A stretch of DNA of 64,000 nucleotides from Eutreptiella sp. 'Long Island Sound 2002' (Eukaryota > Euglenozoa > Euglenophyceae > Eutreptiales > Eutreptiaceae): positions 42,642,978-42,706,977 of the forward strand of contig OZ038392.1 of NCBI GenBank assembly GCA_964036045.1, given 5' to 3'. The first letter of the stretch is position 1, and each line of letters begins with the position of its first letter. Below are positions 43,901-53,103 of this stretch, in pieces. The position numbers were made by a program, and so were the translations under genes. Under the pieces are notes generated by a model. It saw only the letters and a program-made list of their open reading frames with translations. It made no database searches and was not told the origin of the DNA.

Positions 43901-46900
43901 TTTCGAACCAGATTCCTCCTTTTCGGGCGTCAGGTGCATGACGGCTGAGCTACGCGACGTCTCTGAGTTATGCGAGGCGTGGGTGCGATAAGGAGGTGCG
44001 TGGGTGCGGGCATGGTGATGGCGGTATGCGGGGCCAAGATTGGGGGGTTGCAGTGGTGAGGTTGGGGGGTGGGATTGTGCCCCCTCACACACATGGTGCG
44101 ACAACCTGTGTGCTGACATATGGCTGATCCAGTCCGCCTGGAAAGGAGCTGTGGCCTCGTCAGCCTGCATTGGTAGATCGGTCCGCCCTTGACAGAAGTC
44201 ATGTGGCTGTAACCTCATCTACACACTGCACAAATGAAACCAAAAAAAGCAGAGTGCTGGGACATGCTGCGCACCAGTGATGGGTAACATTTGGTGATCC
44301 GGAGCCCCCTGGCCCTGTGTTGCATTTCCCACATCTGATGTGGTGGTGCGCACCCTCCAAACTCCATTGTCTTGGGAAAGACTTTGTGTGGCGCCAGCGT
44401 GGGAGGGACGCCAAGGGGCAGAGGCAGCACTTGAGGACTCCCCCTCTCACTTGCTGAATTGCTTCGCCCCAGTGGCACCAATGCCTGAACAAGTGCACAG
44501 TGCCCACAGTGCCACGGCGCGGTAGGCTGCAATGTTAGCAAGCCACTTCATTTAAGACCTGGAAAAATTTGCCGTGCCAAAGGCACCTCTTCTTATGGGC
44601 TGTCTTGGTTGCCACTGGGGAACGAACTTTCAACAAAGGAGGGGGTGTAGGGTGGAGGCTGGGTGATAAAGGTAACCAAGTATGCCGGTTGGCACTCTCG
44701 GATGTGACATTCCACTTTCACCGCAACACTACAGCCCCCCGACACACACTCCAGCACACCAACCAGGTCACCTGGAACCGACTTTTATGCCGAGCCATCC
44801 CCATCCCCCCCCCCCCCCAGACCCACACATAGCCTTGAGGTATGCCTCCACAAAACGCAAGTGCATCAAACTGCATGCATGAGCCAGCAAACCCACTCCG
44901 ATTATTGTGGTTCGCCCATCCCCTTCCCCCCACCCCCCTCCCGGCACCGCCCCCACTTTAGCACCCTCTACATTTTCATCTCAAAATGGTCTGCGTGGCC
45001 GTGGGACCCGCCTCCGGTGCAGGCCACGACTGAACCCAACCCTCCCCAACCCGCCCCACAGGAATGACACACCGCTCCCGAAACGTGTCCAAACATGTGC
45101 AAAACGGCTTTCACACAAATGTGCCGATGGAAATGCGTCCCGATGGGTAATCATAGCCAATGCCCCCCCCCCCGACCCACAAACAACCACAACACAGAAC
45201 CCCCCCCCCCCTTACTCTCCCAGACTTATGCCTGCAGCTGCACCCGTTGCCAGGTGGAGCAGATCATTATTACAAGCGACGTCAATGAGGACCCTGCGAT
45301 GAAGGAGGTAGTGGACTCATACGAGGCAGCGCTGGGGGCCAAGCTCTGCAAAGAGATCTGCGTCAGTTTGCACGAATTGGATGTCAGAACAGAGGCTGTG
45401 CGTACGGCAGAGTCGGCCGTGGGCAACTTCATCACCGATGTGATGAAGAAGTCGCTTGGAGGTTGATGTGAATGCGCTTGTGTGAGGAAGCGGGGGTGCA
45501 GATGGCATGCACCGAGCCCCACTACCCCCAGCATTTCGTGGCCAAATAGGGTGACAAACACGTGAAGGGGGTGCATAGCGTGCTTTGCATTCGATGTTTG
45601 ATCATCGTGAGTGGTCACAATGTCAACATAATCATTTTCGATTTTGAAGCTGTTGAGCCTGAAATGTGCTGGCGAGTCCCTTGAGCCCCCGTGCCTTGGG
45701 CCAGCCATGGCCTATTTGAAAGACATCGAATTGCTGTTTGCACTCAAACATCACGTCAAAACTGCCATTTTTGTAAAGATGGTTTTTAGTGGCTTTAGGG
45801 ACCCTGTGATACCCTCGTGCAGGGTTAGAACTCGAGATGTTGTGACAGAGTGCTCATGGTAGGATGCAAAAGGCTGCGTTTTGTCCATCCTGCCCACTTC
45901 GGAGCTCGGAAATCCCTGAAAATAAGAGCGTGCACAAGCCAGTGCACAAACAGCTCAAGCAGTTTTCAGCCTTGACAGCCAAAAAATTCCAAAACGGATT
46001 CTTTTGTCATTGTGACCACCCACAATGATCAACGACCACCTGTGAAGCATGTTTTGCACCCTCTTTATGTATTTTTGAGCAACTGGAACGCCCTTTACAT
46101 TGTCACCACCTGCACCCCAAATATGAACAAATGTCGTTGGTGTTGTGGACAGCACAAAGTGCAATAGAATTTTGGGATTCGGAGGAAGGCCGGGGGTCAG
46201 TGACCAAATCGGTGCCCACAAGCGGCATATTTGAGATACCCATGAAGTTCTGACCACTTGGTTTCAATGTGGAGAGACAAAGGGGTCCACAGCGTGGCGC
46301 CAGACTGCCACAGTCTGCACTTCGGAGGATATCATGGGGTCTGCGCACCGTGCATGCCACAGGTGCTCCTGGTGCTCACATGTGCTCGGGGGTATAAGCT
46401 GTGGTGTTGTCTAAACAAGGAGGAAGCAAGTAGGTGTGGGGTTCATGTTCATTTGTTACCTTTTTTTTTGTTGGGCAACAGGGAGGCCTGTGGTGGTGCG
46501 TAATCTATTCCTGAAGAGCTGCATGCCCCAATTTTGTTGTTGCTGCTGGTGATCCAGCGTTGCGGGAATTGCCGGTCTTGAAAGCACATGATCCAGGCAC
46601 GGACACTTTCTACCAAATCATGCGGATTTCGTGCAGTAGACAGAGCTGCCACGCACGGCACATTTTTTTTGTGTCTGACGTTGGCCATTTCGCTCTTCAT
46701 CTCGGGCAGGGGAGTGCGCTGTCCTGAACTCCGGGACGTTGCGGGCAGACGTGGTGTACATCCCTGGCACGCTCCTCCTCAAAGACTTGCTGGACATACT
46801 GCCGATTGAGGATACTGTTGTGCTCATCGCCCTCAAAGGGTGCCACCTCCGTGAGGCCCTCCGCGTTGGCATCTCCAAGTATCCGGCCCATGAGGGTCGA

Positions 46901-49900
46901 TTCCCCCAGGTGTGCTGTGCAGTCGGGCACTCATCGCTGCACCGCATGATGTGCGCTGAGAGGTCGGAGCCCGTAGTTTCCCGAAGGACCTGGCAGTGGG
47001 CCCCCGGAGCACTGGGCACACACAACCCACAGATCGGAGCAGCGGAGCTGGCGCAGCCCAACTGTTTGTCCTGAGGTGCCCAACCCCGATTACGCGCACA
47101 GGCACGTTGGCGCTTGCCCTGGCCGGGGTCAGGGTGCTGGTGGCAGTCTTGCAGGCGTTGAGACTGGACATCACCATGTGCTGGTACCAGTCATGTCCGG
47201 CAGGCACAGGCCATGACTGCCCACAAGCGCTGTGTCCCCAGCCGGGTGCACAGCACAACAACCTTTGTGTCCCACAGCGGGTAGCCTAGACTGGCCTTGT
47301 CCTCCCACAGCCTTGTGTGGCAGGCGCACCGCCGCCAACCCGAGGCCCAAGCCCTCTGATGGGAGGCACAAACGCTCCACAGGGACCTCCGCCATAGTGC
47401 AACCAAGCAAGCCACCACGTGACCAGCATGGAGTATGCTCACGCATGCAGAGTGAGGGGGGGAGGGAGGTTGGCATGTCGCTTGGGGGCGGGCGGGGGGG
47501 GTGGGGTTGCCATGGTGTGTCACTGGGGTGTACAAAGGGAGCAGAACAAGGACCAAAGGCATAGTACGCCCTTCAACTAAGCATGCAAAAAGAAATTCGG
47601 CGCCGTTGGTACCATGGCCCCTGCACCACTATCTCTCAAAACTCGGGGAGGGGGGGGTCGCATACAAGGACCGGGCCCGGCCGCCCCCCCATGATTCTGA
47701 CACGCACAACACGGATGGCGGATGACCGAAGCCGATTGGGTGAGTGGCGGTGCTCCTGCTCTGACAGTGGTCAGTCTAAACATCCCGATGTGAGGCACAC
47801 CCAGACGCTAGCCTACAGTTATCCAGTCTGAGGACCCCCGCCCCGCACCATCTGGGAGCTTCGCGTGGGGGGGGGGGGGGGCGAACCAAGTGGCTTGGTG
47901 TGCCGCTCTTGTGTCACTCACTTTCTGCACCTACCAAGGCAGTTCCTTGCTCTGGAACTGTCACCTCCTCCAGTTCCAATCCATTCCTCCCACCGCAGGT
48001 GAGGAAGGAACATATGCTATGTCATGTCTAGAGTGGCTGTATGCGAGTGGGGGTATGCACCCGCGAACACCAAGCCTCTACCGAATTCTTGGTCCCCCCA
48101 CTCCCTCTTTCGCAGCTCTCCCTGAGCGAAGTTCCTCGCTCCAACTGGGACTGACCTTGGCAAGGGCCATGCAGGAGGGAGGAAGGGACAGAAGGGGAGG
48201 AGTGTGCTTGCCTGGGGCCTGCTGGTGGGGGCTGAGGATGCCTCTCCCTCCGAAGGGGTATGCAGTCGCACAGCTGGCCGAGTGATGTGCAAATTTATCA
48301 GGAATGCGATGGTGCTCCTCCTCCGCGCCCGCGAGCCATCACATCTGCCTGCAAATCCATGGTCTCTGTCCTGCGGTGCGCCCTGCGGTGTGCAATTTGG
48401 GTAATTGTCCCGGAACAGGGGAAATTGTACATTTTGTGAACCGTATTTTTGAATGGGGAGTGGTTATCGCAACATTTTGTCCGTTTGAGTGTTGTGCCTC
48501 ACCACTGTGCCCGTTTGACCTACTTCCTGCACCAAAAATTGCAGAAAATTCATGCGGTGCCAATCGCCCCACAGCTAATTATCCTTACCGTGCGGCGCCT
48601 GCGGTGCGCAGGAAGCATTCCCTCCCTTTCCTCACTGCCCCTGTGGTCCAGGTCTCAGGCATTCAGTTCCAATTTGATGGAGATGCAGCGCCAGACACGA
48701 GGCTGCAGGAGGTGACGGTCAACGGCTCCCCCCTGGACCCAGAGCAAGTGTACAAAGTGGCGACCACGATGTACTTGGCCAAGGGGGGAGATGGGTACAG
48801 TCCCTTCACCAAACTGGACCACTACATCGTGTCGGAGGAGAACGGGCGTATCCTGCCCAGCATCGTGCGGCAGCACATACAGAGCCTGGCCCCAGCAGCC
48901 CTGCGGAAGGAGGCCAAGGGGGCGGTGACTGCGCTGGAGTCCAATGATTCCATCGGCCCAGGTGTGTGTTGCGGGGGTGCACCGCCGACTCTGGGCTATA
49001 CAATGCACAGCGACCGCAGCGGAAGTTGCAGAGTGCACAATGTGCGGCGTTCCAGGACCCAGTGCAGTGTACAGAGTGCACACTGTCCGTGTGTGCACAG
49101 CACACAGTGACACTGCTGGGGCACAGTTGGCGTTGTGCACAATTGTCCCATGCGATGGTGCAGGAATTCTGTGGTGCGGACGAGAGAAGTTGAAGGAGCC
49201 CTCCCCGCCGGCCGAGGGGTGTTGCCAAGTTCCCACATTGGCACCCTCCAAAATGCACTGTTACATTGACTCAGTGTGCAGCCTGTCAGCGCTGGTAGGG
49301 GAGTGGTCGCCACGAAGGCTGCAGTGGAAAGGACATCCCACTTTCGCTCACAACCCCCCCCCCCCCCCACAGTCCCTACCCGACATATTCACTCCAGCGC
49401 CGCACACCGTCTGGAGGCCTGCACAAGACACAGCCAATCACGTCAAACCGGGAGTCCCAACCGGCAAACTTACTCTACGTTTGCGGTTCACCGCCGCTCC
49501 CTGTGCCTGGGCTGGGCCGCTTTTGCTGTTGCTATTTCGCTGTTGCTTCGTGGCCCGGGGGGGGGGGGGGCAGAGGTCAAAAAACAAAATGTGTACCTGA
49601 AGTCGGTTTTCAATTTCCGGCCCCTTCATAGATTTTGTTGTGTCCCTGAGAAAACCTTTTCTGATGTGGGGTCGGGTGGGTGGGTCGGCAGGGGCTGGTC
49701 AGGGCCCTAAATGACCCCTTCCCCTGGGGTCACAAAAGCAATAGCCCAGTGGGCCGACCATCCCACATCTGTGTACTGTGCCCCCTCTTCTTTGGGTCTG
49801 CCTCCGTCCGGCCCCAGCGCCCTCCATTCAGAAACTGCCCCCCCAACCGCTTTTCCAACCGGCGGCAACCACTTCTGCACCTGCTCTTGAGGCCCCCTTT

Positions 49901-51734
49901 CGGCCTGCTTCCTGCCTGCCCGCAGTGCTAATCCTCCACTCAAAGCAGTGGTCGCCCTTGCCGTCTGCCTCTATGGGCACGCCCTTTCCCCTGCCACCGG
50001 CATTCTCTAGGCAGCCGCCACACCTCAATCTCCAGCATCAAGCGGGCCGTGCTGCCCACGATCGCCCCCACTGTCGAGGGCCGCATTACAAATGTGCGCC
50101 TGCCACGACCCACTGCCCCCACTCCCCCTCAGAACAGCGGCAGCTCCTCCTACGAATCACCGCCCCGCACGAGCTCGCACACCTCCGACACCGTCGTCTC
50201 GTTCTGGGAGCCGCCGCAGGGCGGGTCGGCCTCGGCCTCGCTCGGGTGCAGCGCGATGGTCGCGCGGATGCGCACGCGGCGCTTCTCGCACATCAACCCG
50301 ATCCCGCAGTCGTACACCATGGGCAATGTCCTACTGCCCGCGTACGACGACGGCGCTGAGGAGGTACCGGGGCCACCCTCGGGGGCAGGGGGGTGGTGGG
50401 CGACGGGAGGCGGGCCATGTCCACCCCAGATCACGCCGGGTCTGATGAGGCCCAAGGGCATCAGCTCTGGTCTCACACCGTCCGTACACTCAGGTCAGGT
50501 CAGGTATTGCCAGCTACCACCGTCCGTCAGCCCGCTATCAAGCGTCCGAAGGCAGGACGTATGGCCGAAACACACGCACTCAGAGGCTCAGAGAGGGCAC
50601 CAGCCGGCAGAGAAGCGACCTGCCCGGACACGGCTTGAGCTGGGGAACTTGGTATGGCAGTGGTACCTCTGCCTCATCCGGATGGCACCTTCCCCCGGGA
50701 GCAGCGCCCTGGATTGGCTGGTCCCGGTAGTGGGGGGCCGCTCCGGCCCATCCGACTCGAGTCCGTATACTCAGTGCGACCCGTCATTTTCTGGGAATCA
50801 TGCAACCGCACCATCAGATCGCAGTAGTGTCTTTGTCCAAAAGGGTTCACGTTCGCTGTGAACCCCCCAGAAACAGTGCACAACTTCTCTGTTGTTTGAG
50901 GTATGTGCGACATGCGCACGGCCGGGCACACAGTAGGTCCCCCAACACACGACAAACTAAAGGCCAAATGCTTCAGCCCCCTGGCGCTGGGGAGGGGGGG
51001 GGAGTGGAGGCCTGTGCCTGAAGAATGTTTCCCAAAGAGGGGGGCATGAGCACCGGGCTGACCAGCACCAGCACTGGCATCGGCATCAGCGTGAGCACTG
51101 ACAACAGCCCCTGCGCCAGCATGGGGATCAGCACTAGCACCAGCACCGGCACCGGCATTAGCACTGGCCAAAGCACCGGCATTAGCACCGGCATCGGCAC
51201 CGGCACCGACCAGCACCGGCACCTGCACCCCCATCAGCATCAGCATCAGCACTGGCACCGCAACCGGCATCAGCATGAGACTGGCCTCAGCACCGGCGTC
51301 AGCACCCGCACTGGCATTAGCAGGCAGCACCAGCACCGACATCAGACCCGCACCAGCATCAGCACCGGCATCGGCATCGGCCGCGGCGTCAGCACCGGTA
51401 TCAGCCATGTTGATGCCCAATCCGTTTCGATTCTGCTCCGCAGGTCCATCTCGCCAAGCCGCCCTCAGCATCACCCTCTACAGCGCACTCAGTCACAAGT
51501 CTGACATCACAGCTGCAGTTGCCGGTGCCCGACCATCCTCTGCGCCTTCGCCGATCCAATCCATCCATGATCATTACAGATGCTGGTGGTGGCAGCAATC
51601 AGGGCGCCGGAGAGGATTTGGTGGAGTTGACTTTGGCTGTGTGTCATGCAGCCGTTTGTGGAGACGTTGCCACGCTCGAGATGATCTGTTCATCACACCC
51701 CACCTTAGTGAACGCCATGGGGACGCTGCATCAG
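37643..51734 (+). CDS. Metallophosphoesterase/5'-nucleotidase with ankyrin-like tail, 3' incomplete (gene span)
   Basis: A UshA/CD73-type enzyme: an N-terminal metallophosphoesterase domain with two metal ions and a C-terminal 5_nucleotid_C domain that binds the nucleotide. It hydrolyses phosphate from nucleotides or similar compounds; exact substrate unknown. Eight exons (37643-37959, 38701-38938, 42605-42916, 45254-45461, 46710-46909, 48652-48961, 50011-50363, 51519-51734) give 2,154 nt, 718 codons without a stop, every phase matching. Motifs: N55-D-V-Y-H59, G93-D94, G125-N-H-D128, S226-H227-M, G249-H-D-H252, N365-S-G-x-x-R370, and G470-G-D-G-Y474. Exon 7 is a Ser/Pro-rich linker, and exon 8 ends in an ankyrin-like helix pair. 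The N terminus is Met-Gly-Cys with no signal peptide, so myristoylation and palmitoylation at the membrane are possible (inference). The 3' end lies outside the window or was not found. Confidence 0.88.
37960..38700 (+). other. Nucleotidase intron 1
   Basis: 741 bp, GT-AG (ends TGTCTTTTAG). CA/CCC-rich tract at 38155-38190. No coding signal. Confidence 0.8.
38701..38938 (+). CDS. Nucleotidase exon 2: GNHD motif
   Basis: The first base completes Lys106. It encodes GKHMVPVLNA, then CYGNHDFDFGVEQM with the metal-binding Asn-His-Asp, then the strand ending GILGLAEE. The donor is GAGGAA|GTATGC, phase 0. Confidence 0.9.
40148..40330 (+). repeat. Dispersed repeat family C, inverted relative to 22335-22520
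   Basis: Blocks AAAGAGCCTTTTCGTGCCCTC, CCACCCCAAACCAAG and GAGGGCACCTAGTCC align in order with the reverse complement of 22335-22520. Confidence 0.7.
40470..40860 (+). repeat. 162-bp tandem repeat, about 2.5 copies
   Basis: Anchor TCCAAAATTGATCCTGGACC and its variants occur at about 40472, 40635 and 40797, a spacing of 162-163 bp, each followed by GGGATGC/GGGTGCACAAA. The copies are strongly diverged. Confidence 0.7.
41068..41290 (-). mobile_element. tRNA-derived SINE-like element, copy 1
   Basis: On the minus strand an RNA polymerase III A box (TAGTTCAGTTG, 41262-41252) and B box (GGTTGGAATCC, 41219-41209) are 32 bp apart. They are followed by a body of about 110 bp and a short pentameric tail (CCTTA)n near 41069-41082. 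The body aligns with the second copy at 43660-43985 (TTACCCTNNTTNTCCCTCNCAGC block). Confidence 0.7.
41616..42375. other. Segment between GC-rich direct repeats with small ORF
   Basis: A block of G run, then CTCCCCCCTGGACCCC and CCCTACCCCCCTCCC, occurs at 41620-41675 and again at 42306-42370. Between them, + strand 41810-41965 starts MPQRSLSVYFSSPVQSSP and continues EDVIDALLYFRFKDK. After a frame change it ends in a Ser-rich acidic tail at TGA 42105-42107. It may be a mobile-element accessory ORF. Not recognised. Confidence 0.3.
42605..42916 (+). CDS. Nucleotidase exon 3: catalytic His and GHDH motif
   Basis: Acceptor GTTCATAG ends at 42604. It encodes DWLQTINDLPSW, then VIIALSHMRECSD with metal-binding His227, then VDVVLSGHDHFW with Gly249-His-Asp-His252, and a strand ending PSVK. 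The donor is GTGAAG|GTGCCC, phase 0. The frame runs on to a TAG at 42943-42945, which would end the protein early; the splice is preferred because the C-terminal domain follows in phase. Confidence 0.92.
43660..43985 (-). mobile_element. tRNA-derived SINE-like element, copy 2, with (CACCT)n tail
   Basis: Minus-strand A box TAGCTCAGCCG (43952-43942) and B box GGTTCGAAACC (43909-43899), with the same spacing as copy 1, followed by a body and then a pure pentamer tail. Flanking bases cannot form a complete tRNA cloverleaf, so it is a SINE and not a tRNA gene. Confidence 0.75.
43667..43776. repeat. Pentamer microsatellite (AGGTG)n, SINE tail
   Basis: About 21 uninterrupted copies on the + strand, equivalent to (CACCT)n on the SINE strand, directly adjoining the SINE body. 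Confidence 0.97.
45254..45461 (+). CDS. Nucleotidase exon 4: interdomain linker and C-domain start
   Basis: Encodes VEQIIITSDVNEDPAMKEVV, then LDVRTEAVRTAESAVGNFIT, the linker and first helix of the C-terminal 5'-nucleotidase domain ('R..E...GN...D' pattern). The donor is GGAG|GTTGAT at 45462, phase 1. Confidence 0.9.
45462..46709 (+). other. Nucleotidase intron 4 (1.2 kb)
   Basis: GT-AG (ends CTCGGGCAG). About 45950-46080 is a diverged relative of the 31110-31455 tandem repeat. No exon was seen. Confidence 0.75.
46710..46909 (+). CDS. Nucleotidase exon 5: nucleotide-binding NSGTLR motif
   Basis: Encodes ECAVLNSGTLRADVVYIPG, the N-x-G-x-x-R substrate-binding motif (Asn365, Arg370), then LLLKDLLDILPIEDTVVLI and GISKYPAHEGRFPQ. 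The donor is CCCCAG|GTGTGC, phase 0. Confidence 0.92.
46910..48651 (+). other. Nucleotidase intron 5 (1.7 kb)
   Basis: GT-AG (ends GTGGTCCAG). G run at 47870-47882. Several overlapping open frames (47000-47560), but none with supported coding content. Confidence 0.75.
48652..48961 (+). CDS. Nucleotidase exon 6: GGDGY motif
   Basis: Encodes VSGIQFQFDGDAAPDTRL, then YKVATTMYLAKGGDGYSPF with Gly470-Gly-Asp-Gly-Tyr474, the base-stacking loop region of the C-terminal domain, then a helix and ESNDSIGP. The donor is GGCCCAG|GTGTGT, phase 1. Confidence 0.92.
48962..50010 (+). other. Nucleotidase intron 6 (1.0 kb)
   Basis: GT-AG (ends ATTCTCTAG). GT/CA-rich sequence near 49010-49110, a C run at 49354-49370, a G run at 49558-49570, and a segment 49660-49735 that repeats 31525-31590. 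Confidence 0.75.
50011..50363 (+). CDS. Nucleotidase exon 7: domain end and Ser/Pro-rich linker
   Basis: Acceptor ATTCTCTAG gives phase 1, matching exon 6; the later acceptor CTCCAG at 50030-50035 gives the wrong phase. It encodes SISSIKRAVLPTIAPTVEGR, a conserved end of these enzymes, then a Ser/Pro/Thr-rich linker and a basic patch (ARMRTRRFSHINPIPQ). The donor is GAGGAG|GTACCG, phase 0. Confidence 0.78.
50364..51518 (+). other. Nucleotidase intron 7 with hexamer-like repeat
   Basis: GT-AG (ends AGCTGCAG). Three tandem AGGTC copies near 50491-50507. The 51050-51415 repeat makes an Ala/Gly/Asp-rich open frame on the minus strand that is an artefact. Confidence 0.7.
51050..51415. repeat. Imperfect hexamer repeat (AGCACC/GGCATC)
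   Basis: About 60 units of related hexamers such as AGCACC, GGCATC, AGCACT and GGCACC. It lies wholly in intron 7 and ends about 100 bp before exon 8. Confidence 0.85.
51519..51734 (+). CDS. Nucleotidase exon 8: ankyrin-like segment
   Basis: Acceptor AGCTGCAG ends at 51518, phase 0. After a basic/polar start, the segment DLVELTLAVCHAAVCGDVAT followed by LEMICSSHPTLVNAMG has the spacing of an ankyrin repeat helix pair (xxxHAAxxGDxxxLExLxxxxPxLVNA). The donor is CATCAG|GTCTCG at 51735, phase 0. A downstream ankyrin exon was searched for up to 52735 and not found. The segment could instead be the first exon of a separate gene, but it lacks a clear start and its phase fits exon 7. Confidence 0.6.
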
Positions 51735-52734
51735 GTCTCGTACCAGTGTTGCAGGCACAGCAGGACCGTCTTCACGGAAGGGCCCCTTTTTTTTATCTCA
51801 AGACGGTTGACCGGCAGCTAAGCGACCCGCCATTGGTGGTTGCGGCGGTAGTTTGCTGATCTCTGTCGGTTCAGTGCCAACCGCCATCAGTGAAGTGCCG
51901 ACTGCTTTTTTGTCATCTCCTGCCACGCATCAACCACCCATGGCCTGGCCAAAAGTGGAGTAATGCATGCGTATGCAGCAGCAGATGATCCATTGCGTCC
52001 CGCCATGATTTTTTTCTGGTGGAATCAATACAATCCACACACATTTTGTGCAAAGGTTTTATGCATTGACATGCGGTTATTCGTGAGTCGTTACCAGTGG
52101 ATCCGGACCAAAGCACTCCTACCCCATCTCCAGACCACGCATGGGGTGCAGCAATTTTGTTTTGGTCACAAACCACAAGGCCTCCATGGGTGGGGAATTC
52201 TGCGTTCAAATTGAAAGGGCTGGGGCTGGGGGCTTAAATTGAACCCATGGGGCATTTCCGGTTTCCGGCATTCCCACCACAGCCTGCTGCACAATTAGTC
52301 ATACACAGAAGATTGAGAGGCTGGGGTCAACACTGAAGGACCCCACTAAGGTACCGGCAGGTGGTCCTGCAGCTCTTTGCCCCACTCTGTCCTATCACGC
52401 CGGTGCAAGCCCCATGGCCACCCCACCCCACCCCACCCCACCCCACCCCACCCCACCCCACCCCACACCCCCTGCAGGGGACGGTCCTTTCCCAAAAGGA
52501 GCAGGACCACGGGTGTGGGGGGGGGGGTCCTGCCGTGCCAGCAGCTGCAGCTGCTGGGTTGCTTTTTTGGGGATGCCCCCCCCCAAAAAAAAGGCTTGGG
52601 TCACGGGCCAGGGGGACAGAGTGTCCCGCTGTGCTGGTGGTCGCACGGTTCCAGCGCCTGCAGGGGATGGTAGCCCCCAAAAGGTGCGGGGTCACGGGCA
52701 GCGTCCAAATGGGGATGTGTGGTGTGCTGTCGTA
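51735..52734 (+). other. Region after last visible nucleotidase exon
   Basis: Presumed intron. An Ala-rich open segment (51753-51857) does not look ankyrin-like. (CCCCA)n at 52420-52466, a C/A run at 52578-52593. No exon supported. Confidence 0.45.
52420..52466. repeat. Pentamer microsatellite (CCCCA)n
   Basis: About nine copies of CCACC/CCCCA on the + strand. Confidence 0.95.
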
Positions 52735-53103
52735 GTGTGGTGTGGTGTGGTGTGGTGTGGTGTGGTGTGGTGTGCCGAAGGCGCTATTACCAAAAGGCAA
52801 AGGCCGGGATGTCTACCCACGGGTACAGGTAAACGGGCTGGGCTGTGTGTGTTGTGTGCGCGCTGTGTGTAAGTGTGTTGTTGCATAGCCGGACCAGTGC
52901 ACTTGCGCACTTGGCCGACACTGCCCTGCCGACGCCTGCGCGCAGTCGCACAGGGTCTCATGGGTCCACTGCACCCTGCGTGCCGCGCTGCACCATCTGT
53001 GCTGTTTGTGTGGTGCTGCACTGCTTGGTGCTGTGCACTACACTTGCACTGCTTGGTGCTGTGCACTATACTGCACTGTGTGCGCCCTGCTGTACTGTTG
53101 TTT

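Larger units (their letters stand above)
42917..45253 (+). other. Nucleotidase intron 3 (2.3 kb)
   Basis: GT-AG (ends GTTGCCAG). It contains C runs (42969-42983, 43006-43014, 44806-44818, 45165-45175), the second SINE-like copy with its pentamer tail (43660-43985) and an unrecognised protein-like segment near 44350-44680. Confidence 0.75.

Noticed and set aside
43897-43960. tRNA gene on the minus strand
   Set aside because: A and B boxes are good, but flanking bases cannot pair into an acceptor stem and the body continues into a SINE-like segment with a pentamer tail.
48655-49258. Minus-strand open frames over nucleotidase exon 6
   Set aside because: Antisense shadow of an exon with clear family motifs.
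50674-51474. Minus-strand Ala/Gly/Asp-rich open frame of 266 codons
   Set aside because: Read through the hexamer repeat of nucleotidase intron 7. No domain, and antisense to a well supported gene.
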